This document shows, one piece after another, positions 36,189 through 44,860 of a stretch of DNA of 51,181 nucleotides. A program made the translations under genes and the position numbers. This stretch comes from Candidatus Peregrinibacteria bacterium CG10_big_fil_rev_8_21_14_0_10_49_10 (lineage in GTDB: Bacteria; Patescibacteriota; Gracilibacteria; Peribacterales; Peribacteraceae). The notes beneath the pieces were generated by a model. The model was not told the DNA's origin. It was given only the letters and a program-made list of their open reading frames with translations, and ran no database searches. Location: assembly GCA_002772545.1 (NCBI GenBank), contig PFDR01000061.1, positions 37,416 to 88,596 on the forward strand, given 5' to 3'. Position 1 is the first letter of the stretch; each line of letters begins with the position of its first letter.

Positions 36189-36800
36189 TTAACCGACAAG
36201 AATACCGGTTTTAAATGAGTTCAGCAGGAAGAATGAAATAAGGAATCCAAGCAGGGCGTAGGTTTCTACCAAAGCTGCCATGGTAATAACGCGGCCGGTC
36301 AGTTTGTCGTCCTTGGCCAACATATGCATACCCGCACTACAGACTTTAGCCTGGTAGGGTCCGGAAGTGAGGCAGCAAATGGCTACCGGCAGGAAGGCGG
36401 CAAAGAGAATGAATCCCTGGCTCGTTGAAATAGCGACTTCACCGCTAATAACAGGTTGGTATCCGAAGATGAACAAGAGGGAGATCACCATGCCGTACAG
36501 TCCCTGTGAGCCCGGAAGCACCTCAAGTGTAATCACCTTTCCGGCAAGTTCCGGTTTTTCGGTGAGCAGACCTGCACCGGCTTGGCCAACCATACTTACG
36601 CCCAAAACAGAGCCGAGACCAGCGAGAAATGTGGAGAGCGCCGCGCCAAAGTAAGCAAGCATCACACCCCATTGCACTGCACCTGCATGGGAGACAGCCG
36701 CAGACGCTGTTTCAGGTGACTGTGCAAAAGCGAGCAGAGGTGCAAACAGAGCGACTGTCGCAAGGGACAACCGTCTGCCGGAGGAAAGAAATGTTTTCAT
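36189..36800 (-). CDS. ntpK: V-type ATP synthase subunit K (membrane rotor ring)
   Basis: A 203-aa duplicated c-subunit from ATG 36800. A signal-peptide-like start (RRLSLATVALFAPLLAFAQS) precedes four helices in two hairpins. Hairpin 1 ends with LPGSQGLYGMV, hairpin 2 has SGPYQAKVCSAGMHMLAKDD and AALVETYALLGFLISFFLL, with the single ion-binding Glu. The residues match the Na+ site described for E. hirae NtpK (Thr/Ser and Gln in PG(T/S)QG, a second Gln, the Glu). The N-terminal signal extension is longer than usual. Confidence 0.95.
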   Translation of the reverse strand: MKTFLSSGRRLSLATVALFAPLLAFAQSPETASAAVSHAGAVQWGVMLAYFGAALSTFLAGLGSVLGVSMVGQAGAGLLTEKPELAGKVITLEVLPGSQGLYGMVISLLFIFGYQPVISGEVAISTSQGFILFAAFLPVAICCLTSGPYQAKVCSAGMHMLAKDDKLTGRVITMAALVETYALLGFLISFFLLNSFKTGILVG

Positions 36801-36831
36801 AGAAGAGAAAGGAAAAGGGGTAAGAAAACAG

Positions 36832-38766
36832 TTATGACGAGAGGGAACGGCGGTAGGGAGAAAAGTTTTTTCCACCGCCTTCAAAGAACTGGCTGAAGAA
36901 TTCAATGAACTGCAGGCGACCGGAGTGAATGAAGCTACCCAGTGTATTCAGAGCAATGCTCACCAGGTGTCCCACAAGGAAAATGATCACAATCAGCGGA
37001 ACGGCCACCCATAGAGGGAAGAGGTTGCCCAGTTGTACGGCAACCTGGTTCACGGCCATTGCAAGAGCACCGGTCACCAGGCCCAATGCGAGAATACGCA
37101 GATAACTCAGTGTATTGCTGATCATGCCGACACAGAAGTTTATAGCCCCCAGTAATCCTGCAATCGGACGCAGGAACCAGCGATTACCATATCCTTTGCC
37201 CCATATGAAGAGTGCGATACCTGCATACAACGGGTACATCTTTATGCCGGCCAGACTCTCCGGAGACAGAGCGGCAAAGATGATGGTTCCAAGGAGGAGG
37301 TGGCTTGTAAAATCCATCCAGAGTGCCGCTGCTCTGTTTCCATGTATCCATTTGTGCATGCCTGCAAGGAACATACCGAAGAAGAGGTGTGTGAGGCCGA
37401 GGATAAGCGAAAGATTCTGCAGGAACGTGATCCCGGATTCGGCGGAGAGATCCCATATTTGTCCTTTAAATAGAAGTGATCCTTCTGCGCCGGTTCTGGT
37501 GAGAAAAGCGGGTACCTGCTCCGGTGCAAGGCCAAACCATCCTCCAAACGGAATACTTACCAGGAAGGTGACAATACCTCCTATAAAGAGGAGCCACAGG
37601 AGCGTAGCCTCTTCCACGGTCTTTTTGCTCTTATAGAGTATTGTTCCGAAGATCAGTGCAATCACCGCTCCGTACCCGGCATCGGTGAGGCAGAGACTGA
37701 AGTAGAGAATAAAGAAAGGAGAGAGAGCTGCAGTCGGGTCAAACTCGTTATAGAGCGGCAGACCGTACAAGTTAGTCACGCTCTGGAAGGGTGTAATGAT
37801 TTTGGGATTTCTGAGGAGCACGGGGGGTTCTTCCCCAGCGTCTGCTTTCACCTTTAGCAAGGCAATAGCCTTGGAGAGTTTCTGCAGGTGCACCTCCAGC
37901 AGGGCCATACGATTGCGGGGCATCCATCCCAGGAGGGTGACCGTTCCTGTTGTTTCCATCATTGCCTCACGCGCTTGCTGCTTTTGGTCCAGCCAGACCA
38001 GAAACTGTGCTGTTTTTGTAAGATTGGGCAGTTCAACGGAAAGTTTTGCACGCAGTGCGTTGTTCTCTTTTCGTTTCTTCTGGAGTGCACGGCACTGCAT
38101 GGTAGCCTCCGTGCAGAACTCTGCAGCAGTTGTTTCCAGTGCAGGGAGTTCTACGGTTGTCCAACCTGCCTCTGTAGCTAGGGACTCGAAGGCTTCTGCA
38201 TCCTCTTTCCACACATGTGCTGCAATGGCACTTGTGGCTCCTTCCGTCTGTACTACTTCCAGATCTGCACGCAGATTCCTTTTTGTACTATTTTCCTGCA
38301 GTAGCTGGATTTGAACTTGTGGCAGTGTACCCAGTATACGCATGGTGGTATGAGTTTGTGTCGGGGTATTGAGCGGGTAGGGCAGTGCTGACCACGGTTC
38401 CAGCATCTGCTGAAGACTTTCTAGTTCCTGCAGATGTCTGAGTGCTTCAGTATCTTCTTCCTCCAGCCGGTGCAACGTTTCTACAATGCCACGTACATCG
38501 GTGTGCTCTGCGGCAAAGAAAATAGATTCTTCTGTGTTGCCCTTGTGCATTGCGGTGAGTGTTTCTTTGGATGCGAAATTTTTCAGGGTTTCTATGGCAA
38601 ATCGCAGTTCGGCTTCCTTGTACTGTACTTGCGTGTGGTCCACCCGGACCGCTTCATGAGATTCAGATATTTGTACCACCCCCTCCCGGTGCAGTGCCTC
38701 CAGGAGATCTTCCTTGAGTGATGCATGTGCAAGTATGGCCACTTTTTGCATTGCCACGACTGTCAT
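36832..38766 (-). CDS. ntpI: V-type ATP synthase subunit I (a subunit)
   Basis: A 644-aa stator subunit. The N-terminal half (MTVVAMQKVAILAHASLKED...) is a cytoplasmic coiled-coil arm, and from about residue 345 eight hydrophobic helices follow (PFFILYFSLCLTDAGYGAVI, GLTHLFFGMFLAGMHKWIHG, SNTLSYLRILALGLVTGALA). The last carries the essential Arg (SYLRILALG) facing the rotor. Ends near LGSFIHSGRLQFIEFFSQFF, the standard C-terminus. It overlaps subunit H by four bases. Confidence 0.96.
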   Translation of the reverse strand: MTVVAMQKVAILAHASLKEDLLEALHREGVVQISESHEAVRVDHTQVQYKEAELRFAIETLKNFASKETLTAMHKGNTEESIFFAAEHTDVRGIVETLHRLEEEDTEALRHLQELESLQQMLEPWSALPYPLNTPTQTHTTMRILGTLPQVQIQLLQENSTKRNLRADLEVVQTEGATSAIAAHVWKEDAEAFESLATEAGWTTVELPALETTAAEFCTEATMQCRALQKKRKENNALRAKLSVELPNLTKTAQFLVWLDQKQQAREAMMETTGTVTLLGWMPRNRMALLEVHLQKLSKAIALLKVKADAGEEPPVLLRNPKIITPFQSVTNLYGLPLYNEFDPTAALSPFFILYFSLCLTDAGYGAVIALIFGTILYKSKKTVEEATLLWLLFIGGIVTFLVSIPFGGWFGLAPEQVPAFLTRTGAEGSLLFKGQIWDLSAESGITFLQNLSLILGLTHLFFGMFLAGMHKWIHGNRAAALWMDFTSHLLLGTIIFAALSPESLAGIKMYPLYAGIALFIWGKGYGNRWFLRPIAGLLGAINFCVGMISNTLSYLRILALGLVTGALAMAVNQVAVQLGNLFPLWVAVPLIVIIFLVGHLVSIALNTLGSFIHSGRLQFIEFFSQFFEGGGKNFSPYRRSLSS

Positions 38767-39158
38767 GTGTTCTGTAAAAGCGGGAAATTTTTTTGCACTA
38801 CATGTCCTACAAGTTTTTGTACGACTGCATCTTCGTGTTCCTGATAATGCTTCTTCACTGTCGCTGTCTCCTTTTCGGTTTGCTCCTCCGCTGTTTTAAC
38901 AATGACCGTGAGTTCCGTTTCTCGGTAATCCCGTAGCTCCTGCAGGGCAGCTTCGCGTATTTCCTTGCCTCCTGTGACTTCCTTTTCTTCTATGGCCTGC
39001 TCCACTTCCACCTTTTCCTTCTCCATTGCCTCTATTTCCAGTGCAACACGTGCACTTTCCTGCGCTTCCAGTAGCGCTATTTGGTCAAAAGGAGTGCCTC
39101 CGGTTTTGAGTCCGAATCCTGTTTTACCGCTAGTTTTAGCCGAAAAGTTGGAATTCAT
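38763..39158 (-). CDS. ntpF: V-type ATP synthase subunit H (coiled-coil stalk)
   Basis: A 131-aa, highly charged helical protein. Residues 25-115 form a continuous coiled coil (DQIALLEAQESARVALEIEA, EVEQAIEEKEVTGGKEIREA, VKTAEEQTEKETATVKKHYQ) as expected for the partner of subunit E in the peripheral stalk. It is the first gene of the operon and its stop overlaps the subunit I start. The N-terminal 22 residues (GFGLKTGGTPFD) are not typical. Confidence 0.85.
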   Translation of the reverse strand: MNSNFSAKTSGKTGFGLKTGGTPFDQIALLEAQESARVALEIEAMEKEKVEVEQAIEEKEVTGGKEIREAALQELRDYRETELTVIVKTAEEQTEKETATVKKHYQEHEDAVVQKLVGHVVQKNFPLLQNT

Positions 39159-39182
39159 ATGTTCATGTTACAAAGCGCGCGG

Positions 39183-39211
39183 ACTGTACTTGTTCGTCAA
39201 GAAAAAATCAA
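39183..39211 (-). promoter_or_regulatory. Putative promoter of the V-type ATP synthase operon
   Basis: On the minus strand TTGATT (39211-39206) and TACAGT (39188-39183) are 17 bp apart, placing the start about 18 nt before the ATG of subunit H. Confidence 0.4.
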
Positions 39212-39307
39212 GGGTCTTAGAGCGGAGTTTTGGTCGCATGAGGTTCATTCTCTCTAAAAACCACCATGTAGTATACTTTCTTTTCCACTTTTCCCTAGGG
39301 AATCATA

Positions 39308-40267
39308 TTATTTCCTCTTTACTCGTACAAATCCCGAGAGTTCCAGCACATCCAACTTTCCTTTCTTCGAGAGTTTATCCAGCATGAGGTTCATGCCGAT
39401 GGCATCAGAAGCCATATGACTGCATTGGATCATGTTTACATTATGTTCCTTTGCCTTTTCCAGCGTCTTCTCTGTGACATGCATGGAGAGAATGGTTCCC
39501 ACACCCGCCCGTGACTGCTCCTCCAGTTGTTCTTCGGGCCCGTTTGTTCCTCCGGTGAACTCTGTTGCTACAATTTTGCCGGGCCGGCTGCTCTTGGTTC
39601 CGTTCACAATAATGGGAGGGTTACCTTTTTTTGCGTAGTACTCGTACTCAGGAATTTTTATAATGGTATCCAGAATATCGCCCAGAGAATCAAACTGCTT
39701 GCTGCAGATGTTCTTTTCCATAAACCTCCATACCAGGTTGTCCGTTGGTGTGTGGCAGCAGAAACAGGGGATGCCGAGGAGTTCTGCCGCACGTTCGGTG
39801 CGCAGAATGTTGTCGGCGTGAATAGCACGCCAAATGCGTTCCATACGGGGCCTGAGTTGCGCTTCGCTGTGATTGACCGGTACCCCCACCTGCGCCAGTA
39901 CATCTATCTGCAAGCCCATCACTTTATCCAAATCTGCCAGACCTCTGCCCTCCGGATGATGAATGAACACAGCATCTACCTTTTCACCCTTCTCACGGAG
40001 TGCGCTTATAAGGAGGAGCTCCGGTGTTTCTATATCTACACCTATAGCCAGTCTCTTCACTTCCTCGTTCCCGGTTCCGTTTAAAATACGGGAGTCGCTG
40101 TAGGGGTTCCAGGTGCGCTCGGTGTCAAAAAATTTCTTCTCCTTTGCCTCCAGCTTCTTCTGCTTGTCCCTGTACTTCTTGAGCAGTTTCTCCAGATCCT
40201 TCTTTTCACGTACGTCCGCCTCCATGCCTATGGTAATAGCCTCCTGAAAGAGTTGGTTGAGTTTCAT
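39308..40267 (-). CDS. NIF3-like dinuclear metal-binding protein
   Basis: A 319-aa protein from ATG 40267 (MKLNQLFQEAITIGMEADVR); the frame extends upstream without family similarity. VDAVFIHHPEGRGLADL gives the HH metal ligands of the NIF3/YbgI fold, and the C-terminal NMIQCSHMASDAIGMNLMLD provides the second metal-binding motif (SHMASDAIG). The N-terminal 70 residues are a charged helical region not found in short NIF3 proteins. The biochemical role of the family is unsettled. It is monocistronic on the minus strand, after a terminator. Confidence 0.82.
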   Translation of the reverse strand: MKLNQLFQEAITIGMEADVREKKDLEKLLKKYRDKQKKLEAKEKKFFDTERTWNPYSDSRILNGTGNEEVKRLAIGVDIETPELLLISALREKGEKVDAVFIHHPEGRGLADLDKVMGLQIDVLAQVGVPVNHSEAQLRPRMERIWRAIHADNILRTERAAELLGIPCFCCHTPTDNLVWRFMEKNICSKQFDSLGDILDTIIKIPEYEYYAKKGNPPIIVNGTKSSRPGKIVATEFTGGTNGPEEQLEEQSRAGVGTILSMHVTEKTLEKAKEHNVNMIQCSHMASDAIGMNLMLDKLSKKGKLDVLELSGFVRVKRK

Positions 40268-40414
40268 AGCGGGATGAAGGGTACATGGAAGGGTTCTGCC
40301 TATGCAAGGGGTGGCACAAAAGCGGCAAGCGGTCAGTGTGATCCTGAATGCCATGGTGAGCTCTGATGAACCATGTCGAAGAATGCACTGATCGCTTATT
40401 ATCTTGTATACTCT

Positions 40415-40459
40415 AAAAAGCTGGCCGCACGATCTTACGAACGTGCGGCCTGCCAGCTT
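40415..40459 (-). terminator. Strong terminator after the 102-aa gene
   Basis: On the minus strand AAGCTGG, a bulge, then CCGCACG-ttcgtaagat-CGTGCGG and CCAGCTTTTT form a long GC-rich stem followed by five T. A second hairpin (GCCCACGAAC / GTTCGGGGC) lies just upstream of it in the transcript. Confidence 0.75.
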
Positions 40460-40540
40460 GCCAGGAACCTTACGGCTCGTGGCTTGCCCCGAACCCGGCG
40501 TAGTTCGTGGGCGACCCTCTTCGTGTGTGCGAGCTTGGAT

Positions 40541-40849
40541 TTATCCTGTTACCAGAAATGTTCCCGTGAGAGTTTGAAGGTCTCCATTCTCCAGTAGGCA
40601 TACCTCTTTTGTTGTAACAAGGGCAGATGCTCGTACGAGCAAATCCGGAACCTTGATTTTACGTGGCTGGCTACCAACAATGCGCGGGAGCACATCGTCG
40701 CGCCATTTGCGCAGGGCACCTGTCTTATCTTCAGATGGATCCTGCTCTAACCATAACAGGATGCGAGCATTTCCAATCCGTTTCAGTTCACTGATACGCC
40801 TTTCTTTTTCTTCATCGAATCGATCTCGTGTTCCATTTATGTCACACAT
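40541..40849 (-). CDS. Uncharacterised small soluble protein
   Basis: A 102-aa protein from ATG 40849, supported by GGAGGTCACCC just upstream. Residues 8-40 are a charged helix (RDRFDEEKERRISELKRIGN, then ARILLWLEQDPS), followed by KWRDDVLPRIVGSQPRKIKV and a small beta region. No family recognised. The gene is preceded by an unusually long, hairpin-rich leader and followed by a strong terminator, so it looks regulated and monocistronic. Confidence 0.65.
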   Translation of the reverse strand: MCDINGTRDRFDEEKERRISELKRIGNARILLWLEQDPSEDKTGALRKWRDDVLPRIVGSQPRKIKVPDLLVRASALVTTKEVCLLENGDLQTLTGTFLVTG

Positions 40850-41383
40850 GGGTGACCTCCTTCTTTGTAAAAGTAAAAATGATCGAACAGTACTACACAC
40901 ACATGAACAGGGCGGACTGAAGACCGCTCTCTGCAATCCGCCATGTTCCGGGGTCTTAAGGTGTAAAAGAGCAAATACCGAAAGGCCAGCATCTTGTGGA
41001 GGGATGCTGTGTACTTTTCTGAAGAAATAATTTTATTGAGTACACAGCAGCTCGCCCACGACGGTTGTTCCGCGCTTGCAGACTGTCATGCGGCCGACGA
41101 GAGAGCTAAACGTACTCATTTCTGCCCGCAATGCAGCGAAAGGGGGTGTATTTGGCAACCTTATTTTTTTATACGAAAAGTTTCGTCCTCAGTGAGGTTC
41201 AGGGCTTCGCTTGATTCTTGAGTGACATATAGATGTAATTCTTCGTTTACCCGACTTCGCAAAATGCCTCCTGCGTGAGCCGGAGGATGAATGCACTCGG
41301 TCAAGATGGTTCTGCTTCGCCGGGTTCCGCGAGCGACGCCGCAGGCGTAGTGGAAGATATCGCCTGCGTAAGCTGACGGAGCT
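40850..41383. other. Long structured leader region without a clear gene
   Basis: On the minus strand, between the acetyl-CoA synthetase stop and the 102-aa gene. GCTGTGTACT and AGTACACAGC form a perfect 10-bp hairpin (about 41004-41048). Its lower part competes with an AGCATC/GATGCT hairpin, and GGCGGATTG / CAGTCCGCC forms another nearer the gene. At 41161-41260 a frame encodes RVNEELHLYVTQESSEALNL, possibly a decayed coding remnant. Inverted CGCAGGCG/CGCCTGCG lies near 41340. Confidence 0.5.
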
Positions 41384-43447
41384 TCACATGCACTGGAGCT
41401 TTGCATCCGCAAATGTCATAACTTCATCACTGATCATCACAGGATTGAAGTCGATTTCTTGTATTGTTCCACACTCCAGCATGAGATGAGAGACAGACAG
41501 GATCGCCTGTACCAGTGCATCTATATCCGCTTGCCTGGCTCCCCGCATGCCGAGTAGTAACTTCCAGCCTTTCAGTTCCTGCAGCATGTGGTAGGCTTCC
41601 TCTTCTGCAAAGGGAGCAATGCGGAAGGATGCATCTTTAAAGAGTTCGGTGTAAATGCCGCCGAGTCCCACCATCACCATGGGTCCGAAGGATGGATCCC
41701 GCAGAGCACCCAGAATGAATTCATTCCCCACAGGGAGAAACTTTTGAATGAGTACACCTTTGATGTCCGCATCGGGCTTATGATTTTTTGCATTCATTAC
41801 AATCTCTTCAAAGGCAATGGCAACATCTGCTTCATCTTTCAAATTTGCCCGTATACCTCCTACATCGGTTTTGTGGAGGATCTCGGGAGAACTGATTTTT
41901 GCAACAACAGGGTAACCAATTTCTCCTGCAATCTTCCTGGCTTCTGTAGCCGTGCGAGCCAGCCCCTGCTGTGGGAGGGGAATGTTGTAGAGATCTAATA
42001 GTTTTTCGGTTACATCTTCCGGCAGAAGACCGGTACGCTTTTCCATGATCCCAAGTGCTTTGTTTCGACGTGCATCATCTGTCTGCACCGGGGCAAGTTC
42101 TCTGCATTCCTTTTTCTGCAGTGCGGCCATGGCATGCACCGCTGCTTCGGGTGTGGCAAAGTTTGGGATTCCCTTTTCGGCTAGGATATGCACAGCATCC
42201 TGCACACACTCTCCGCCCATAAAGCTTGTGACGATCGGCATCAGACGGGATTGCTTTGCACTATCTACAATCATCTCCGCAATCTCTGTGCAGGGCGTCA
42301 TCACCTGGGGGGTGAGGAGCACGACCAGACCGTCGATGCTCGGATCTTCGTTGCAAATATCGAGTGCCGCTTTGTATCGGTCCGTTGTGGCATCACCTAT
42401 CACATCTGTGGGATTCCCGAGGCTTGCGGCATCCGGTAAATAAGGACGGAGGCGGTCTTTTGTTTTCTCCGAGAGAGCCGGCATACGCAGTCCTGCTGCC
42501 TCGGCAGCATCCGTTGCAAGTATGCCCGGGCCGCCGGCATTGGTAATAACTGCAATGTTTGCAGAGAGCAGTGGAGGTTGTGTGCTGAGCACATGGAGCA
42601 GTGCAAGAAATTCCTGCAGGTCATGGGCACGGTGCACACCCGTCTGTTTGCATACTGCTTCCACAGCGGCATCGGAACCGGCAAGTGCTCCCGTATGAGA
42701 GGAAGCAGCTTGCTTTCCATGTGCAGAGATACCGGACTTCAGCAGGACAATCGGCTTTGTCTGCGCTGTGCGATGTGCCACTTCCATAAACCTGCGTCCG
42801 TCTGCAATGTTTTCCAGATACAAACCGATTACTTTTGTTTCCGCATCTTCTGCGCAGCGTTCCATATAATCACATTCGCTCAGTGCAGATTTGTTGCCAA
42901 TACTTAAGATGACAGAGAAGCCCATGCCCATAGTGGGTGCCCCGTCCAGGATTGCTGTAATCATGGCGCCGGACTGGCTCACCAGTGCTATACCTCCTTC
43001 TTTGGGCAACTCCTTACCAAAAGAAGCATTCATCTTTGTGCTTGGTCGCATGAGCCCCAAACAGTTTGGTCCTACAAGATCCATCTCATATTCTTCGCAA
43101 ATACGGACGAGTTCCTCCTCCATCTTTTTCCCTTCTGTCGTGTGCATTTCGTTAAATCCTGCAGAAATCACCACAAGTGACGTCACCCCTTTCTTGCCGC
43201 ACTCCTTTGCTATACCGCACACGGTAGAAGCGGGCGTGACCACAACTGCCATCTCTACCTCTTCCGGTACATCGGCTATGGAGGCATAGGCGGTTTTGCC
43301 AAGTATCTCCTTCTCTTTGGGGTTTATGGGGTACAGAGATCCTGCAAAGCCTTCTTCAATCAGGTTTTTGAGAATGAGGTGACCCACCTTCTCCTCCGAG
43401 GCACTGGCACCTATCACTGCTATGGATTTTGGTTCAAAAAGGGACAT
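41384..43447 (-). CDS. Acetyl-CoA synthetase (ADP-forming), fused alpha-beta
   Basis: A 687-aa acyl-CoA synthetase of the NDP-forming class. The CoA-binding domain opens MSLFEPKSIAVIGASASEEK, followed by two CoA-ligase domains. ALVSQSGAM and the ASSHTGALAGSD stretch (phosphohistidine loop of the alpha part) are intact. The C-terminal beta part is an ATP-grasp domain (GYPVVAKISSPEILHKTDVG, GALRDPSFGPMVMVGLGGIY). It converts acetyl-CoA (or another acyl-CoA), ADP and phosphate to acid, CoA and ATP. It is monocistronic with its own promoter, and it would use the acyl-CoA made by the 2-oxoacid oxidoreductase nearby. Confidence 0.95.
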   Translation of the reverse strand: MSLFEPKSIAVIGASASEEKVGHLILKNLIEEGFAGSLYPINPKEKEILGKTAYASIADVPEEVEMAVVVTPASTVCGIAKECGKKGVTSLVVISAGFNEMHTTEGKKMEEELVRICEEYEMDLVGPNCLGLMRPSTKMNASFGKELPKEGGIALVSQSGAMITAILDGAPTMGMGFSVILSIGNKSALSECDYMERCAEDAETKVIGLYLENIADGRRFMEVAHRTAQTKPIVLLKSGISAHGKQAASSHTGALAGSDAAVEAVCKQTGVHRAHDLQEFLALLHVLSTQPPLLSANIAVITNAGGPGILATDAAEAAGLRMPALSEKTKDRLRPYLPDAASLGNPTDVIGDATTDRYKAALDICNEDPSIDGLVVLLTPQVMTPCTEIAEMIVDSAKQSRLMPIVTSFMGGECVQDAVHILAEKGIPNFATPEAAVHAMAALQKKECRELAPVQTDDARRNKALGIMEKRTGLLPEDVTEKLLDLYNIPLPQQGLARTATEARKIAGEIGYPVVAKISSPEILHKTDVGGIRANLKDEADVAIAFEEIVMNAKNHKPDADIKGVLIQKFLPVGNEFILGALRDPSFGPMVMVGLGGIYTELFKDASFRIAPFAEEEAYHMLQELKGWKLLLGMRGARQADIDALVQAILSVSHLMLECGTIQEIDFNPVMISDEVMTFADAKLQCM

Positions 43448-43477
43448 ATCGATTTATTCTACCATTTTAGATTGTAA

Positions 43478-43549
43478 ACTGAAAACAAACATTATAGTCG
43501 CTTATATTCAATATATTAAGTAATTTGCTTAAACTTCTTTGTTTTCAGT
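43478..43549. promoter_or_regulatory. Acetyl-CoA synthetase promoter embraced by a 12-bp inverted repeat
   Basis: On the minus strand -35 TTAATA (43519-43514) and a perfect -10 TATAAT (43496-43491) are 17 bp apart. They lie between exact inverted arms ACTGAAAACAAA (43478-43489) and TTTGTTTTCAGT (43538-43549), which could be operator half-sites. Confidence 0.55.
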
Positions 43550-43598
43550 GTGGTGTGTTTCCTATATTAAGCAGCCAGATCTTAACTTTTGGTACGAA

Positions 43599-43898
43599 TT
43601 AGTTGGGTAAATTCATTTTTCTATTTTCTTCCTCAATTTGAGGAAAAACATTATTCGGCACATTTCTAGCGGTTCCATCTTCACACCATACACGTATGAA
43701 GAAAGGTTGGTCTCCTCCTCCACACAAGTCTATTGTTCCATTTGGCAAAGAGGTATCTGCATCCTGCGGAGAAGAGTATGACTGTCCCCAGTTCTCAAGT
43801 AATGCTTGTGCGGCAATTCTTGTATCGGTCTCTGGTAAATTAAGGTCTGGCCAACGCTCTGAACTATCTTGAGTCTGGGTATTCTGTGTTTCTGACAT
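43599..43898 (-). CDS. Uncharacterised 99-aa acidic protein
   Basis: A 99-aa protein starting MSETQNTQTQDSSERWPDLN. It is rich in polar and acidic residues (LPETDTRIAAQALLENWGQS) and then IDLCGGGDQPFFIRVWCEDG, a short hydrophobic core with two Cys. No family recognised. The surrounding 0.5 kb is markedly A/T-rich relative to neighbours. A TATAAT box about 35 bp upstream supports expression. Confidence 0.55.
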   Translation of the reverse strand: MSETQNTQTQDSSERWPDLNLPETDTRIAAQALLENWGQSYSSPQDADTSLPNGTIDLCGGGDQPFFIRVWCEDGTARNVPNNVFPQIEEENRKMNLPN

Positions 43899-44206
43899 AT
43901 ATATATTAGGGAAAATAAATATGTTATAGTTATTATAACATTTTTTAAAAAATTAAGCAAATCAATACTCTAATAACTAGTTATGAGAGAGTTTCTTTTG
44001 CATTGTCGCTTGGTATGACAATATGGTTCGGTCTCACTACAATACCACCTGTGATCTCATCCCTCCATCCACCTTCGCAAGATTCCTCAGATTCCTCAGA
44101 TTCTCATGGAGGCAAAAAGGGTGCATCTGCACGTGGCGATATTGCTTCGGCGGACTCCGCGCAAAAGGTTTCGACAAATGCCTCAGTGAAGAAAGATTTT
44201 GAGGGG

Positions 44207-44671
44207 ATGAAGCTTCGCATCATCTACGCATCCACAAGCGGCCATACGGAGCATGTGGTACATGTCCTCAAAGACTTTTTTGCAGAGAAAGTGCCAAAGC
44301 TAGAGGTAACATTGCAATCGGTGGAGTCTGCCAAACCCGAGGATCTTTTAAAGGGGGATCTTCTCATCCTTGCATCCGCCACCTGGAACATAGGTGCTAC
44401 CGAGGGGCACATGAATCCGCACATGCACACCTTCCTCTACAAAGATGCCAAAGACATAGACCTTACAGGAAGAAAGGTAGGTATTATTGCGCTTGGAGAT
44501 ACCCGTTACTTCTTTACCTCCCGTGCCAGCGAACGCATTCGCAACTATATTCAGGAGAGTGGTGGTACGGTGTTCGGGTTCCCCATGACCATTATTAACG
44601 AACCCTACGGGCAGGAAGATAAAGTGGCAAAGTGGGGAGAGAAGTTTCTTACCAAGCTTCAGGAGCTATGA
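44207..44671 (+). CDS. Flavodoxin
   Basis: The core is 154 aa from ATG 44207: MKLRIIYASTSGHTEHVVHV (FMN phosphate loop STSGHTE), then LLILASATWNIGATEGHMNP (the 50s/60s isoalloxazine loop), GIIALGDTRYFFTSRASER and KVAKWGEKFLTKLQEL. The frame is open upstream to 44003 (TTG) or ATG 44015, which would add about 65 low-complexity, Ser/Asp-rich residues; I prefer the core start but cannot exclude the longer form. It lies just before the 2-oxoacid oxidoreductase genes and could be their electron acceptor. Confidence 0.85.
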   Translation: MKLRIIYASTSGHTEHVVHVLKDFFAEKVPKLEVTLQSVESAKPEDLLKGDLLILASATWNIGATEGHMNPHMHTFLYKDAKDIDLTGRKVGIIALGDTRYFFTSRASERIRNYIQESGGTVFGFPMTIINEPYGQEDKVAKWGEKFLTKLQEL

Positions 44672-44709
44672 TTTCATTCCTCGCACTACCTGATGGTTTT
44701 CTTCTCTTC

Positions 44710-44744
44710 CTTCTTTCTTTTGTCTGTGCAACAAAAGAAAGAAG
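44710..44744. terminator. 14-bp perfect hairpin after the flavodoxin gene
   Basis: CTTCTTTCTTTTGT and ACAAAAGAAAGAAG are exact inverted copies with a 7-nt loop, about 40 bp after the flavodoxin stop. A GC-rich CCGCCGCCA / TGGCGGCGG pair follows (44759 to about 44812). There is no long T-run; this may attenuate read-through into korA. Confidence 0.5.
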
Positions 44745-44860
44745 CAAAGAAAAATGCACCGCCGCCAACTCTCCTCCGCCTGCCGCAACACCCCTCCGTG
44801 GCGGCGGACCCCTCCTTTGTGTTCGCATGAATGGCGTATGCCGTCTCCTTTGCTCTTCTC

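Noticed and set aside
40373-40597. A plus-strand 74-aa frame over the GC-rich hairpins
   Set aside because: The region is a minus-strand terminator and a second hairpin; the frame is incidental.
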